Below, piece after piece: positions 1 to 4,870 of a stretch of DNA of 5,977 nt (position 1 is its first letter; each line of letters opens with the position of its first letter). A program made the translations under genes and the position numbers. The stretch is from Acidobacteriota bacterium (GTDB lineage Bacteria > Acidobacteriota > Terriglobia > Terriglobales > Acidobacteriaceae), in NCBI GenBank assembly GCA_003225595.1, contig QIAR01000331.1, forward strand, positions 1 to 5,977. Reading direction: 5' to 3'. A model generated the notes under the pieces. It searched no databases. It was given only the letters and a program-made list of their open reading frames with translations, and was not told where the DNA came from.

Positions 1-240
1 TATGCAGATTCTTTATCACGATGCTGGCTTTTTCATCCGAACGCCAAGAGCCTGACACCCATATCCGCATCCAGTTGGCCTTTTGACTTTCAGCTCCCCC
101 AGCAACCTCAAAGTCTGCCGTGCTCCTACTCCCTACGGGAGGAACTGTTTGAACGGGAGCGCCACAAAGAACCTGTTCCGGGATGGCACTCTTGTGTCAT
201 AGCCTGCGCGGAATTGGAGAAAGTGAGTTTAACGGTATGA
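1..240 (+). CDS. Possible C-terminal end of a gene entering from the left edge (unrecognised)
   Basis: Frame 1 is open from the first base for 79 codons and ends in TGA at 238-240. That stop overlaps the ATG at 237 of the next gene as ATGA, the usual sign of translational coupling. The encoded tail is rich in Pro, Ser and Leu at first and ends in a charged stretch (REELFERERHKEP) followed by ELEKVSLTV. I recognise no domain. No start codon is visible because the frame runs off the edge, so the alternative is chance openness in non-coding DNA. A 13-nt hairpin (CTCCC-TAC-GGGAG, 129-141) lies inside it, which would be unusual but not impossible in a coding region. The stop/start overlap is the only positive evidence. 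Confidence 0.2.
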   Translation, partial: YADSLSRCWLFHPNAKSLTPISASSWPFDFQLPQQPQSLPCSYSLREELFERERHKEPVPGWHSCVIACAELEKVSLTV

Positions 241-476
241 GCGGATGCGAAGTTGTTGAAGTGAGGAATTTAGAAGATGCGGTCGGCTATCCGTGCTCAA
301 AAACGGGCAGCAAACAATGTTCCGATTGCGGAAGCGAAATATGTGAGTCCCACACGGAAACGTGTGACATATGCCTCGATTTCTTCTGCCCGTCCTGCTT
401 CTCCTTCCACGAAGCAGAACACTCCAAGCCAGCCATAACGAGGGCAGAAAATGGCGGGCAGCGCAAGGCCGCCTGA
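237..476 (+). CDS. Small B-box-like zinc-binding protein (79 aa)
   Basis: This small Cys/His-rich protein probably folds around two zinc ions. From the ATG at 237 the likely ligands are C20, C28, C31, C36, H39, C43, C46, C51, C54, H58 and H62. The spacing is Cx7Cx2Cx4Cx2Hx3Cx2Cx4Cx2Cx3Hx3H, which resembles the cross-braced B-box zinc finger. A hydrophilic tail follows. The frame extends upstream to another ATG at 183, but the conserved-looking part starts at CEVVEVRNLEDA, just after the 237 start. A purine-rich GGAGAAAG at 216-223 precedes 237 at a rather long spacing, so the start is likely but not certain. Bacterial B-box-like proteins are poorly understood; a protein-protein interaction or regulatory role is inference. 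I have an impression of similar small proteins in acidobacterial genomes but cannot verify it. No signal peptide or membrane segment is visible, so it is probably cytoplasmic. Confidence 0.7.
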   Translation: MSGCEVVEVRNLEDAVGYPCSKTGSKQCSDCGSEICESHTETCDICLDFFCPSCFSFHEAEHSKPAITRAENGGQRKAA

Positions 477-528
477 TTCACTCTGCCGGCATAGACGAAT
501 AAAAGGCGAAAGTAGTATCCTGTCCTCC

Positions 529-720
529 ATGGACGAAGGCCGCAAACGTGTAATTGGGATTATGGCCGCAATCCTTGCTGCTCGTAAGCTGGCCCAGCAG
601 GACAGCACCAGGTCCTCGCCAGCATCGAACTGTGCTATTCTGGACGCGATCACCTTCGCCGAGCGGATCATGAGGGTGATTGATGAGATGTTTCCCGCGC
701 AGCGGGCGCGAGTCGGATGA
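529..720 (+). CDS. Small helical hypothetical protein (63 aa)
   Basis: The start is taken at ATG 529 (MDEGRKRVIGIMAAILAARK); the frame is open further upstream to 451, but that extension overlaps the previous gene and reads as low-complexity Arg/Ser sequence. The protein is predicted to be mostly alpha-helical. An amphipathic N-terminal helix (about residues 3-24) is followed by a Ser/Thr/Pro linker (about 25-33). A second helix (about 35-56, ILDAITFAERIMRVIDEMFP) comes next, then a short basic tail. There are no cysteines apart from C35, no signal peptide and no clear membrane span. It lies 52 nt downstream of the B-box-like gene on the same strand and could be co-transcribed with it. A long open frame on the opposite strand (1125 to 478) is judged a shadow because it reads as compositionally random sequence. 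Function is unknown; only its codon periodicity and helical pattern support it as a gene. Confidence 0.55.
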   Translation: MDEGRKRVIGIMAAILAARKLAQQDSTRSSPASNCAILDAITFAERIMRVIDEMFPAQRARVG

Positions 721-948
721 GTTCGAAGCAGAATCGTTCGCGCTCCGCGCGCGATTGACAAGACGGGCCACCCGCCTGGGAAGGCGAGAACCGTTTTTGC
801 CCGCACTCGCCAAAATGTGCTCCATGCGCTTTACCCCGAAGCGGCTAAACACGCCTATGAGCGGGCTGTTTTCCACGATGTAGCACTTAGCCTGACCAGG
901 CTGGGATCTGGCAGATATGTTGCAAGAAAAAAGGCGCTTCCAGCCCCC

Positions 949-983
949 ATTTTTCCACTGAACTATGGAAAAGTTTGTGGATT
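949..983 (+). repeat. Palindromic repeat element, copy A
   Basis: TTTTCCA (951-957) and TGGAAAA (966-972) form a 7-bp inverted repeat around an 8-nt spacer. They run directly into GTTTGTGGATT (973-983). The 18-nt block TGGAAAAGTTTGTGGATT (966-983) matches copy B at 17 of 18 positions, with G to C the only change. The TGTGGATT part is near a DnaA box (TGTGGATAA on this strand) but not an exact match. The element could be a short interspersed repeat or a protein-binding site. Confidence 0.6.
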
Positions 984-1076
984 TATCGCTCGGAATTTCC
1001 CTAAGCCTTGGTTTTTTCGGGCCCTCTAGCTCTTTGAACCATGATAGAGGCAAGTCCATCACTGACCGTGCGTCGA

Positions 1077-1091
1077 GGCACGAAACGTGCC
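1077..1091. repeat. Short perfect hairpin GGCACG-AAA-CGTGCC
   Basis: The sequence has 6-bp perfect arms (1077-1082 and 1086-1091) around a 3-nt AAA centre. It lies between the two palindromic repeat copies. No T run follows on either strand, so it is not a convincing intrinsic terminator. It could be an operator-type dyad or chance. Confidence 0.3.
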
Positions 1092-1114
1092 AGTTGACGG
1101 CACTTTCACCGCTT

Positions 1115-1148
1115 ATTTTTTCCAAAGAATTGGAAAACTTTGTGGATT
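1115..1148 (+). repeat. Palindromic repeat element, copy B
   Basis: TTTTCCAA (1118-1125) and TTGGAAAA (1130-1137) form a perfect 8-bp inverted repeat with a 4-nt AGAA loop. CTTTGTGGATT (1138-1148) follows. The unit TGGAAAACTTTGTGGATT (1131-1148) is 17/18 identical to copy A, 165 nt away. A further half-site TTTTCCA occurs at 1161-1167. The heptamer TTTTCCA, counting both orientations, therefore occurs five times in about 220 bp, far above chance for DNA of this composition. Confidence 0.6.
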
Positions 1149-1167
1149 ACTGCGCTGCAGTTTTCCA

Positions 1168-1181
1168 GTGGCGCGCGCCAC
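1168..1181. repeat. Perfect 14-bp palindrome GTGGCGCGCGCCAC
   Basis: The sequence equals its own reverse complement over 14 bp. It directly follows the fifth TTTTCCA half-site (1161-1167) and the CTGCAG palindrome just before it. It contrasts in GC content with the AT-rich dyads at its left. It is possibly a protein-binding site of the same non-coding element; no T run argues against a terminator. Confidence 0.45.
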
Positions 1182-1394
1182 AGAAATGCGGCTCGAAGCA
1201 GCCAGAACATTATCTGATTCCTTTCCGCACCGCACCAAACGCAATAGCTACGATCCCACCAGACCGTCGAAAGGCTGGCGCTCGGCGTTCGAGGCTATCC
1301 TGTTAAGCAAAAACATCTAAGGGCTTCAATGCCGCTTTGTGGTGCAATCCCCGACCCAACAATCTTCCACGCTGGCCCTACAGAGCTCTATTTC

Positions 1395-1442
1395 GGCCAG
1401 TGCAGGACATGGGTGCGCTCATCGTGGCCGGTGCAGGACGTG
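1395..1442. repeat. Imperfect 17-nt direct repeat at the 3' end of the PEP-CTERM gene
   Basis: GGCCAGTGCAGGACATG (1395-1411) and GGCCGGTGCAGGACGTG (1426-1442) match at 15 of 17 positions and are offset by 31 nt. The right copy codes for the basic tail of the PEP-CTERM protein on the minus strand; the left copy lies past its stop codon. The offset is not a multiple of 3, so the copy is not an in-frame extension. It looks like a small local duplication. Confidence 0.5.
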
Positions 1443-2048
1443 CCGTCGGATCACTCCAATAATACCCACCAAGCCCGTCGCCATGAAGCCGATCGTGCCC
1501 GGTTCGGGAGTCGCTGCGGGGGGTGTCCCTGCGATCAACTCGCCGCTCACGAACTGAAACCCACCAGGAAAGTCGCCCTCCGGAGGGACAGGAACGAAGT
1601 TCAAGCCCCAGGAGGTTGAGCAGCACGGCAGCGTAAGGTTCAATTGGGCAAACGTGGATCCCTCACCAACAAATCCGCTGGCCGAGCCGTTCAGATCACC
1701 GGAAGCCGAAAAAAGGCAACAGAGGGAAAGGGTTTCCGGATCATAGTTTGTTCCCCTGATTGTCGCGCTTCCGAAGGAACCACTAAGGAAAATCTGAGAA
1801 GTGCCGACAAATGTCAAATCGGGGATGGGGCCAGAACACCAGTCGAAGCAGGCCATGCCTCCGATTCCTGTGATGTTTGTGCCCGGACCGATCAAAGTGA
1901 AGGATACATTGTCGCCCGAGCCATCGTTAGGACCCATGTGAACCGTGGCGTAAGTAATGTTGACGTTGAGAATGGGAATACTGTCAGCGTAAGCGCTCGT
2001 TGCAGACACTACAAACAGAATCGCGGTTCCCCATATCAGGCGCTTCAT
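1419..2048 (-). CDS. PEP-CTERM sorting-domain exported protein (209 aa)
   Basis: A secreted protein of the PEP-CTERM class. Such proteins are exported by Sec, then processed at the C-terminal signal by an exosortase and released or passed to the envelope/extracellular matrix. Residues 1-21 form a signal peptide: a KR start, a hydrophobic core, and AYA before a probable cleavage at 21/22. The mature part is Gly/Ser/Asn-rich and beta-like. It has three Cys clusters (CFDWC, CC, CC), suggesting disulfides outside the cell. The tail holds the hallmark PEP at 181-183, a short hydrophobic helix (about 185-203, GTIGFMATGLVGIIGVI) and a basic end (RRHVLHRPR). AAAAGGA at 2055-2061 sits 6 nt before the ATG, a good ribosome-binding site that fixes the start. 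The exosortase is not in the window. Ligand or matrix role is unknown; the central domain matches no family I recognise. Confidence 0.88.
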   Translation of the reverse strand: MKRLIWGTAILFVVSATSAYADSIPILNVNITYATVHMGPNDGSGDNVSFTLIGPGTNITGIGGMACFDWCSGPIPDLTFVGTSQIFLSGSFGSATIRGTNYDPETLSLCCLFSASGDLNGSASGFVGEGSTFAQLNLTLPCCSTSWGLNFVPVPPEGDFPGGFQFVSGELIAGTPPAATPEPGTIGFMATGLVGIIGVIRRHVLHRPR

Positions 2049-2087
2049 GGCTAATCCTTTTCGGCGAGTCGGCCAGTTTGAGGCACG

Positions 2088-2116
2088 AGTGTGATTCGTG
2101 AGTTTCAGCTTGTCAA
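2088..2116 (-). promoter_or_regulatory. Candidate promoter of the PEP-CTERM gene
   Basis: On the minus strand an exact TTGACA (plus-strand 2111-2116) is followed after 17 nt by CACACT (2088-2093), a weak -10 with 3 of 6 consensus bases. Transcription would start near 2081, giving a leader of about 30 nt before the ATG at 2048. A loose dyad CACGA-N7-TCGTG (2084-2100) covers the -10 region. The -35 is strong, the -10 is not, so an activator or alternative spacing is possible. Confidence 0.35.
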
Positions 2117-2445
2117 TACAGAGAACGCTGTACTCTCGAAGGGATGCTAAGGGTGTGCAGCGTTGATAGTAAGGCTCTTCCGGGGGGGGACATCAACGCG
2201 ACTCCCGAGGACGTGCGCAGCGGAGGGTTAACCACGTCGTGGAAGGGCAGCGGCTTGTTCGTCCCGCCTCCCCCGAGCAGAGTGCAATCGCACAAGGCGG
2301 CGCACAGCGGACAGGGATGGCGCCTGGCGGGCTCCTCTTCGAGGGCAGTTCTGATTTCCCCGTGCTCTCGGCAGTAAAGCGCCACGTACCAGCAGGGGGT
2401 GAGCCCGTGGCTTTCGAGTTCCGGCGCCAATGCGGTGCAGGCCAT
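2113..2445 (-). CDS. Small zinc-ribbon-like hypothetical protein (110 aa)
   Basis: Starts at the only in-frame ATG (2443-2445); a TTG at 2512-2514 would add 23 residues but has no better support. Likely metal ligands are C25 and H28 (YCREHGEIRT) with C45 and C48 (HPCPLC), plus C52 and C54 (CDC). This gives a zinc-ribbon-like knuckle pair 17 residues apart. A Gly-rich GGGGTNKPLPF stretch follows at about residues 58-68. Past residue 70 the sequence loses character and runs 40 more residues to the stop, through a run of eight C on the coding strand. The tail may be a frameshift product or simply non-conserved. No signal or membrane segment is seen. The gene lies 64 nt upstream of the PEP-CTERM gene on the same strand. 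I have an impression of similar short CREHG...CPxC proteins in Acidobacteriota but cannot verify it. Function unknown. Confidence 0.55.
   Translation of the reverse strand: MACTALAPELESHGLTPCWYVALYCREHGEIRTALEEEPARRHPCPLCAALCDCTLLGGGGTNKPLPFHDVVNPPLRTSSGVALMSPPGRALLSTLHTLSIPSRVQRSLY
2117..2132. promoter_or_regulatory. Operator-like dyad TACAG-N6-CTGTA abutting the -35 element
   Basis: Perfect 5-bp arms (2117-2121 and 2128-2132) flank a 6-nt centre. The dyad ends at the base before the TTGACA of the candidate PEP-CTERM promoter and overlaps the last codons of the upstream zinc-ribbon gene. The position suits an activator or repressor site. It is short enough to be chance. Confidence 0.3.
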
Positions 2446-2573
2446 CGAGGGAAAAAATTGGAATATTGGGGAAGCTACTTCGCGAAAGTAACGCGCTGCG
2501 CTGACAAAAGTCAACTCCGAGGTTCATGCCGAGTCATCGTCACCGTGTGACCGAATTCGTGACCACCTGCTGA

Positions 2574-2647
2574 CATTTTCTCATTGTTCCTGTTATCTCC
2601 TCACTCTCCAACTGTAGGCAAAAACAGGCATGAGATAATAGAAAATG
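2574..2647. repeat. Interrupted inverted repeat upstream of the tRNA fragment
   Basis: CATTTTCT (2574-2581) and TTATCTC (2593-2599) are the reverse complement of AGAAAATG (2640-2647) and GAGATAA (2632-2638). This gives 15 pairs with an 11-nt insertion on the left arm and a single extra T on the right arm. An alternative inner pairing CCTGTT (2589-2594) with AACAGG (2623-2628) also exists. The rest of the stretch 2446-2668 shows no gene. The repeat lies 22 nt left of the tRNA remnant, which is where integrase or excisionase arm sites would be expected. Confidence 0.4.
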
Positions 2648-2668
2648 GTAGGCGCTATGTATCTTTAA

Positions 2669-2716
2669 GCCCTTTTAAGGCATGGGTCGCAGGTTCGAAT
2701 CCTGCCGCGCTCACCA
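2669..2716 (+). pseudogene. 3'-half tRNA-Lys(UUU) fragment, probable attachment-site (att) repeat
   Basis: Read 5' to 3': the inner anticodon stem GCC (2669-2671), the anticodon loop CTTTTAA with anticodon TTT (2672-2678) and the 3' anticodon strand GGCAT (2679-2683). Next come the variable loop GGGTC (2684-2688) and the T arm GCAGG-TTCGAAT-CCTGC (2689-2705). The 3' acceptor strand CGCGCTC (2706-2712), discriminator A and CCA (2714-2716) finish it. Loop and T-arm sequence match bacterial tRNA-Lys. The 5' acceptor strand needed (GAGCGCG) does not occur in the preceding few hundred bases. The D arm is not in register: a GGTA at 2647-2650 is 11 nt too far away, and the anticodon stem has an A-A mismatch. 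The gene is therefore incomplete. Tyrosine integrases commonly use exactly this anticodon-loop-to-CCA segment as attB, so it is probably the distal end of an integrated element. Confidence 0.75.
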
Positions 2717-2753
2717 GATTTAAATTTAGTGTTTGAGTCTAGCGCCTGTGCTC

Positions 2754-2891
2754 ATGAATGTGATCGTTGTCCTTCTGATTCGTGTTCTTGAAGCTTTCTT
2801 CGTCGTTGGTGTTCTCGGTTGCCTTCTCGTACTGGTTCTGACGCTGATTGAAGACGCAAAGACGCTTTTGGATAGGGACTCAGAACGGTGA
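2754..2891 (+). CDS. Small single-helix membrane protein (45 aa)
   Basis: ATG AAT GTG ATC opens a 46-codon frame ending in TGA at 2889-2891. The product begins with a long hydrophobic segment, about residues 3-32 (VIVVLLIRVLEAFFVVGVLG and beyond), broken by R10 and E13. It ends in a charged cytoplasmic-type tail IEDAKTLLDRDSER. It looks like a one-pass inner-membrane peptide or small regulatory subunit. A GTG two codons upstream (2748) is an alternative start; neither start has a clear Shine-Dalgarno, only GAG at 2735-2737. It starts 38 nt after the tRNA-Lys fragment and has no same-strand partner. The TM-then-charged layout and the Gly-x2-Gly spacing in the helix argue for a real gene. Chance openness of a T-rich strand is the alternative, since GTT/CTT/TTC-rich DNA reads as hydrophobic. 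Function unknown. Confidence 0.5.
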   Translation: MNVIVVLLIRVLEAFFVVGVLGCLLVLVLTLIEDAKTLLDRDSER

Positions 2892-2999
2892 TTCACGGAG
2901 CGGGTTACGTAAGAAGTCAGAGCCGTCGTCCAATTATTTGTTCAGCTCTATAAATCCCTGCTAAGAACCAATCTGGGGTGGACCTTCATGGCCCGAGTA

Positions 3000-4097
3000 T
3001 CATCGGCGTGGACGATCCTTGTGCGAAGCTGATTCGAGCATCGCCGAAACTCCCAGCACGTAACCCAGAGTGTGAGCCATGCCCGCGTGCCAGGGCGCCG
3101 GACAGCTCATCTGGGGCGTGTGGTCGGGAATGACGACTCCGTCGAAATTGTTTCGCTTCAGGATCGACAGTATGCGATTCATATCTACGTCGCCCTCGTC
3201 GATGAAAGTTTCTCGATAGTAGGGCACCTTACCCGCTACATTCCGGAGATGAATGTAAGCGATCTTTCCTTGATTGCTATAACGATCCACAGCCTCGTAG
3301 ACGTCTCCTTCAGTCATCTCGGCTATCGTTCCGACACAAAGTTCCAGCGAATTACTTTTGCTGGGAGCGAGATCGATCAATCTTTGATACATGTGGGGCT
3401 GATAGACAAGTCTTGGCTGCTGACGCATGACCGGCATCGGTGGATCGTCGGGGTGAGCGGCAAGCTGTACACCTGATTCTTCGGCGACAGGCATGACATC
3501 TTCCAGGAACCTTTCCAGCCTGCGCCAAAGTTCTTCGTGAGAGATCGAAGCCAGTGTGCCTGGAGGGGCGTTCCGGTCATAAGTCATGTTCCACACCATC
3601 CCATTCGGAATGGGCACGTCTGCCGGTCCGTCCATTCCCACCGTGACCGCGCCTCCGCGTCCTGACGAAACTGTTACACGGCCGCAGACGCCGGCCAGAC
3701 TGAAGTTGTACCCCAAGATTGGAATACCCGCCTCTCCCATCCGTCGAATAATCGTCCTGACGTTCTCGATCTGTTGAGAACGTTGGGGACCATCCAGAAG
3801 GATGTCATGCCAGTGAGCAGGATCGAGATTTTCGATCGCTGTCAGAACAAGCCCGGCATCTTCGATCTCTTTACGAATCCTCGCTAATTCGTCGACTGTC
3901 CACAGTTTTTCCGCATCCCCCGCTACTCCCCACGGATCATACTTCGCGCCCGTTGGCTGATTGTTGCGTGGGTTGGAGGGCCCTTGGTTGAAATAGTCGA
4001 CCAGATGGATGACGACATGTGTACAACCCGCCTGCTGGGCGAAAGCGTAATACTCTCGCGTCAACATATGACGGTACAGACCTAGTCCAAGCTTCAT
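3000..4097 (-). CDS. uxuA: UxuA-family mannonate dehydratase (365 aa)
   Basis: TIM-barrel enzyme of the D-mannonate dehydratase family, which converts D-mannonate to 2-keto-3-deoxy-D-gluconate in hexuronate breakdown. Family marks are the HPDDPP block at 215-220, ELCVGT with C254, HLRN with H283 and PDHTP with D325. H215, C254, H283 and D325 correspond to the divalent-metal ligands known for the family. The C-terminal PWHAGMAHTLGYVLG helix (335-349) is also typical. At 365 residues it is slightly shorter than E. coli UxuA (about 394). The frame is open upstream to 4172, but the ATG at 4097 is chosen: it makes an ATGA overlap with the SDR stop, and MKLGLGLYRH looks like the natural first strand. 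No strong Shine-Dalgarno is seen, so translation is probably coupled. Soil Acidobacteriota and other soil bacteria carry diverged UxuA paralogues, so the true substrate may be another sugar acid. Last gene of the operon in this window; no clear terminator hairpin follows at 2892-2999. Confidence 0.85.
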   Translation of the reverse strand: MKLGLGLYRHMLTREYYAFAQQAGCTHVVIHLVDYFNQGPSNPRNNQPTGAKYDPWGVAGDAEKLWTVDELARIRKEIEDAGLVLTAIENLDPAHWHDILLDGPQRSQQIENVRTIIRRMGEAGIPILGYNFSLAGVCGRVTVSSGRGGAVTVGMDGPADVPIPNGMVWNMTYDRNAPPGTLASISHEELWRRLERFLEDVMPVAEESGVQLAAHPDDPPMPVMRQQPRLVYQPHMYQRLIDLAPSKSNSLELCVGTIAEMTEGDVYEAVDRYSNQGKIAYIHLRNVAGKVPYYRETFIDEGDVDMNRILSILKRNNFDGVVIPDHTPQMSCPAPWHAGMAHTLGYVLGVSAMLESASHKDRPRR

Positions 4098-4870
4098 AAG
4101 CGGTACCCGACGCCAATTCCAAAGTCCACGCTCAGCACCTGTCCGTTCACCTCGCTGGCAAGCGGCGAGCACAGAAAGACAAATGCGTCTCCGATCGCTT
4201 CCGGGCTGTTTCTTTTTCCCATTGGTGATACGCGTAGGACAAACTCTCTATAGGCCGGGTCCTTGTCGAACACTTTCAATGAACTTCCTGCTGCAACATT
4301 GCCGGGCGAGATCGCATTCACGCGAATACCCGCAGACGCATACTCAAGAGCCAGGCAACGGGCGAAATTTTCCAGTGCTGCTTTGGCCGAGGCATATGAG
4401 GGAACTTGCGTGTGAGGCACTCGCGCCACATAGGAGGAGGTGAAGATCAGGTGACCGGGAATCTTTCGGTCCATCCACTGCGCGAGAACCGCCCTCGCCA
4501 GATAAGTCTGAGCGAAATAGTTGAACAAGAAGATGCGCTCGTATTCCGCTTCGGACGTGGTAGCGAAGGGATGCAATCCGCAACCGCCTGCATGGCCGAG
4601 CACGGTATCTAAGCCGGGAAAGCGCTCGAAAGACTCCTCAATCACGTGACCCAGCATGCTGGAGTCGGTTACGTCCGCCGAGAAATAGAGATAGGATGAA
4701 GATGGAATCTGCCAAGCGCCAAGCGTTTGCTGTGCCTGTTCCTCGGACCTAATGTCGACGAGGATGACGGTTGCGCCAGCCATGACGAGCTTTCGAACAA
4801 TGTGTTCGGCGATCGCGCCCAGGCCGCCGGTAATCAGGATGGGCTTGCCGCCGAAATCGATGCCAATCAT
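4094..4870 (-). CDS. SDR-family oxidoreductase (258 aa)
   Basis: Classical short-chain dehydrogenase/reductase with a Rossmann fold. The nucleotide-binding loop is TGGLGAIA (14-21). D39 at the end of strand 2 (VILVDIRS) predicts NAD(H) rather than NADP(H). D66 (SADVTD) contacts the adenine ring. The catalytic set is N117, S146, Y159 and K163 (YASAK). SPG at 188-190 and the C-terminal NGQVLSVDFG complete the pattern, and the length is typical. Two departures from consensus are seen: Ala replaces both Gly at positions 19 and 21 of the glycine motif, and GHAG replaces NNAG (92-95). In Bacillus the D-mannonate/fructuronate oxidoreductase UxuB is an SDR, so next to UxuA a sugar-acid or keto-sugar-acid oxidoreductase is the best guess; substrate is inference. 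Its ATG overlaps the M24 stop and its TGA overlaps the UxuA start, both as ATGA. A GAGGGA-type site lies about 9 nt before its start. Confidence 0.88.
   Translation of the reverse strand: MIGIDFGGKPILITGGLGAIAEHIVRKLVMAGATVILVDIRSEEQAQQTLGAWQIPSSSYLYFSADVTDSSMLGHVIEESFERFPGLDTVLGHAGGCGLHPFATTSEAEYERIFLFNYFAQTYLARAVLAQWMDRKIPGHLIFTSSYVARVPHTQVPSYASAKAALENFARCLALEYASAGIRVNAISPGNVAAGSSLKVFDKDPAYREFVLRVSPMGKRNSPEAIGDAFVFLCSPLASEVNGQVLSVDFGIGVGYRL

Larger units (their letters stand above)
721..1418. other. Gene-poor convergent intergenic region with palindromic repeats
   Basis: About 700 bp lie between the plus-strand small genes and the 3' end of the minus-strand PEP-CTERM gene. Several short frames are open on both strands, but none has a ribosome-binding site, family motif or consistent composition. 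I therefore call no gene here. The stretch does hold structure: two diverged copies of a palindromic element (949-983 and 1115-1148), a 15-nt hairpin (1077-1091), a perfect 14-bp palindrome (1168-1181) and a T6 run at about 1010-1016. In one frame both repeat copies fall in phase (165 nt apart, a multiple of 3). A decayed coding region is therefore not excluded. Confidence 0.5.

Noticed and set aside
128..142. ACTCCCTACGGGAGG resembles the conserved 16S rRNA segment ACTCCTACGGGAGG
   Set aside because: It has an extra base, and the surrounding sequence has no other 16S similarity. It is simply a 5-bp hairpin (CTCCC-TAC-GGGAG).
478..1125. 215-codon open frame on the minus strand
   Set aside because: It lies antisense to the 63-aa plus-strand gene and through the palindromic repeats. 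It has no recognisable domain and no ribosome-binding site.
1118..1137. Intrinsic terminator for the convergent genes
   Set aside because: The stem is AT-rich, with only C and G pairs in the middle of the arms and no following T run outside the stem on either strand.
973..1149. DnaA boxes and a replication origin
   Set aside because: TGTGGATTT and TGTGGATTA each differ from TGTGGATAA, there are only two, and no replication gene is in the window.
965..1306. 113-codon plus-strand frame carrying both repeat copies in phase (EKFVD / ENFVD)
   Set aside because: Outside the repeats the sequence looks random, with no ribosome-binding site or domain. The phase match follows from the 165-nt spacing. 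Kept only as a remote decayed-gene option.
2641..2716. A complete tRNA gene in this stretch
   Set aside because: The 5' acceptor strand GAGCGCG required by the 3' strand is absent, and the D-arm-like GGTA is 11 nt out of register. Only the 3' half can be supported.
4098..4172. Longer start for the UxuA-family gene giving 390 residues
   Set aside because: The extra 25 residues overlap the SDR coding region and do not look like a barrel strand. The ATGA overlap at 4094-4097 supports the shorter start.
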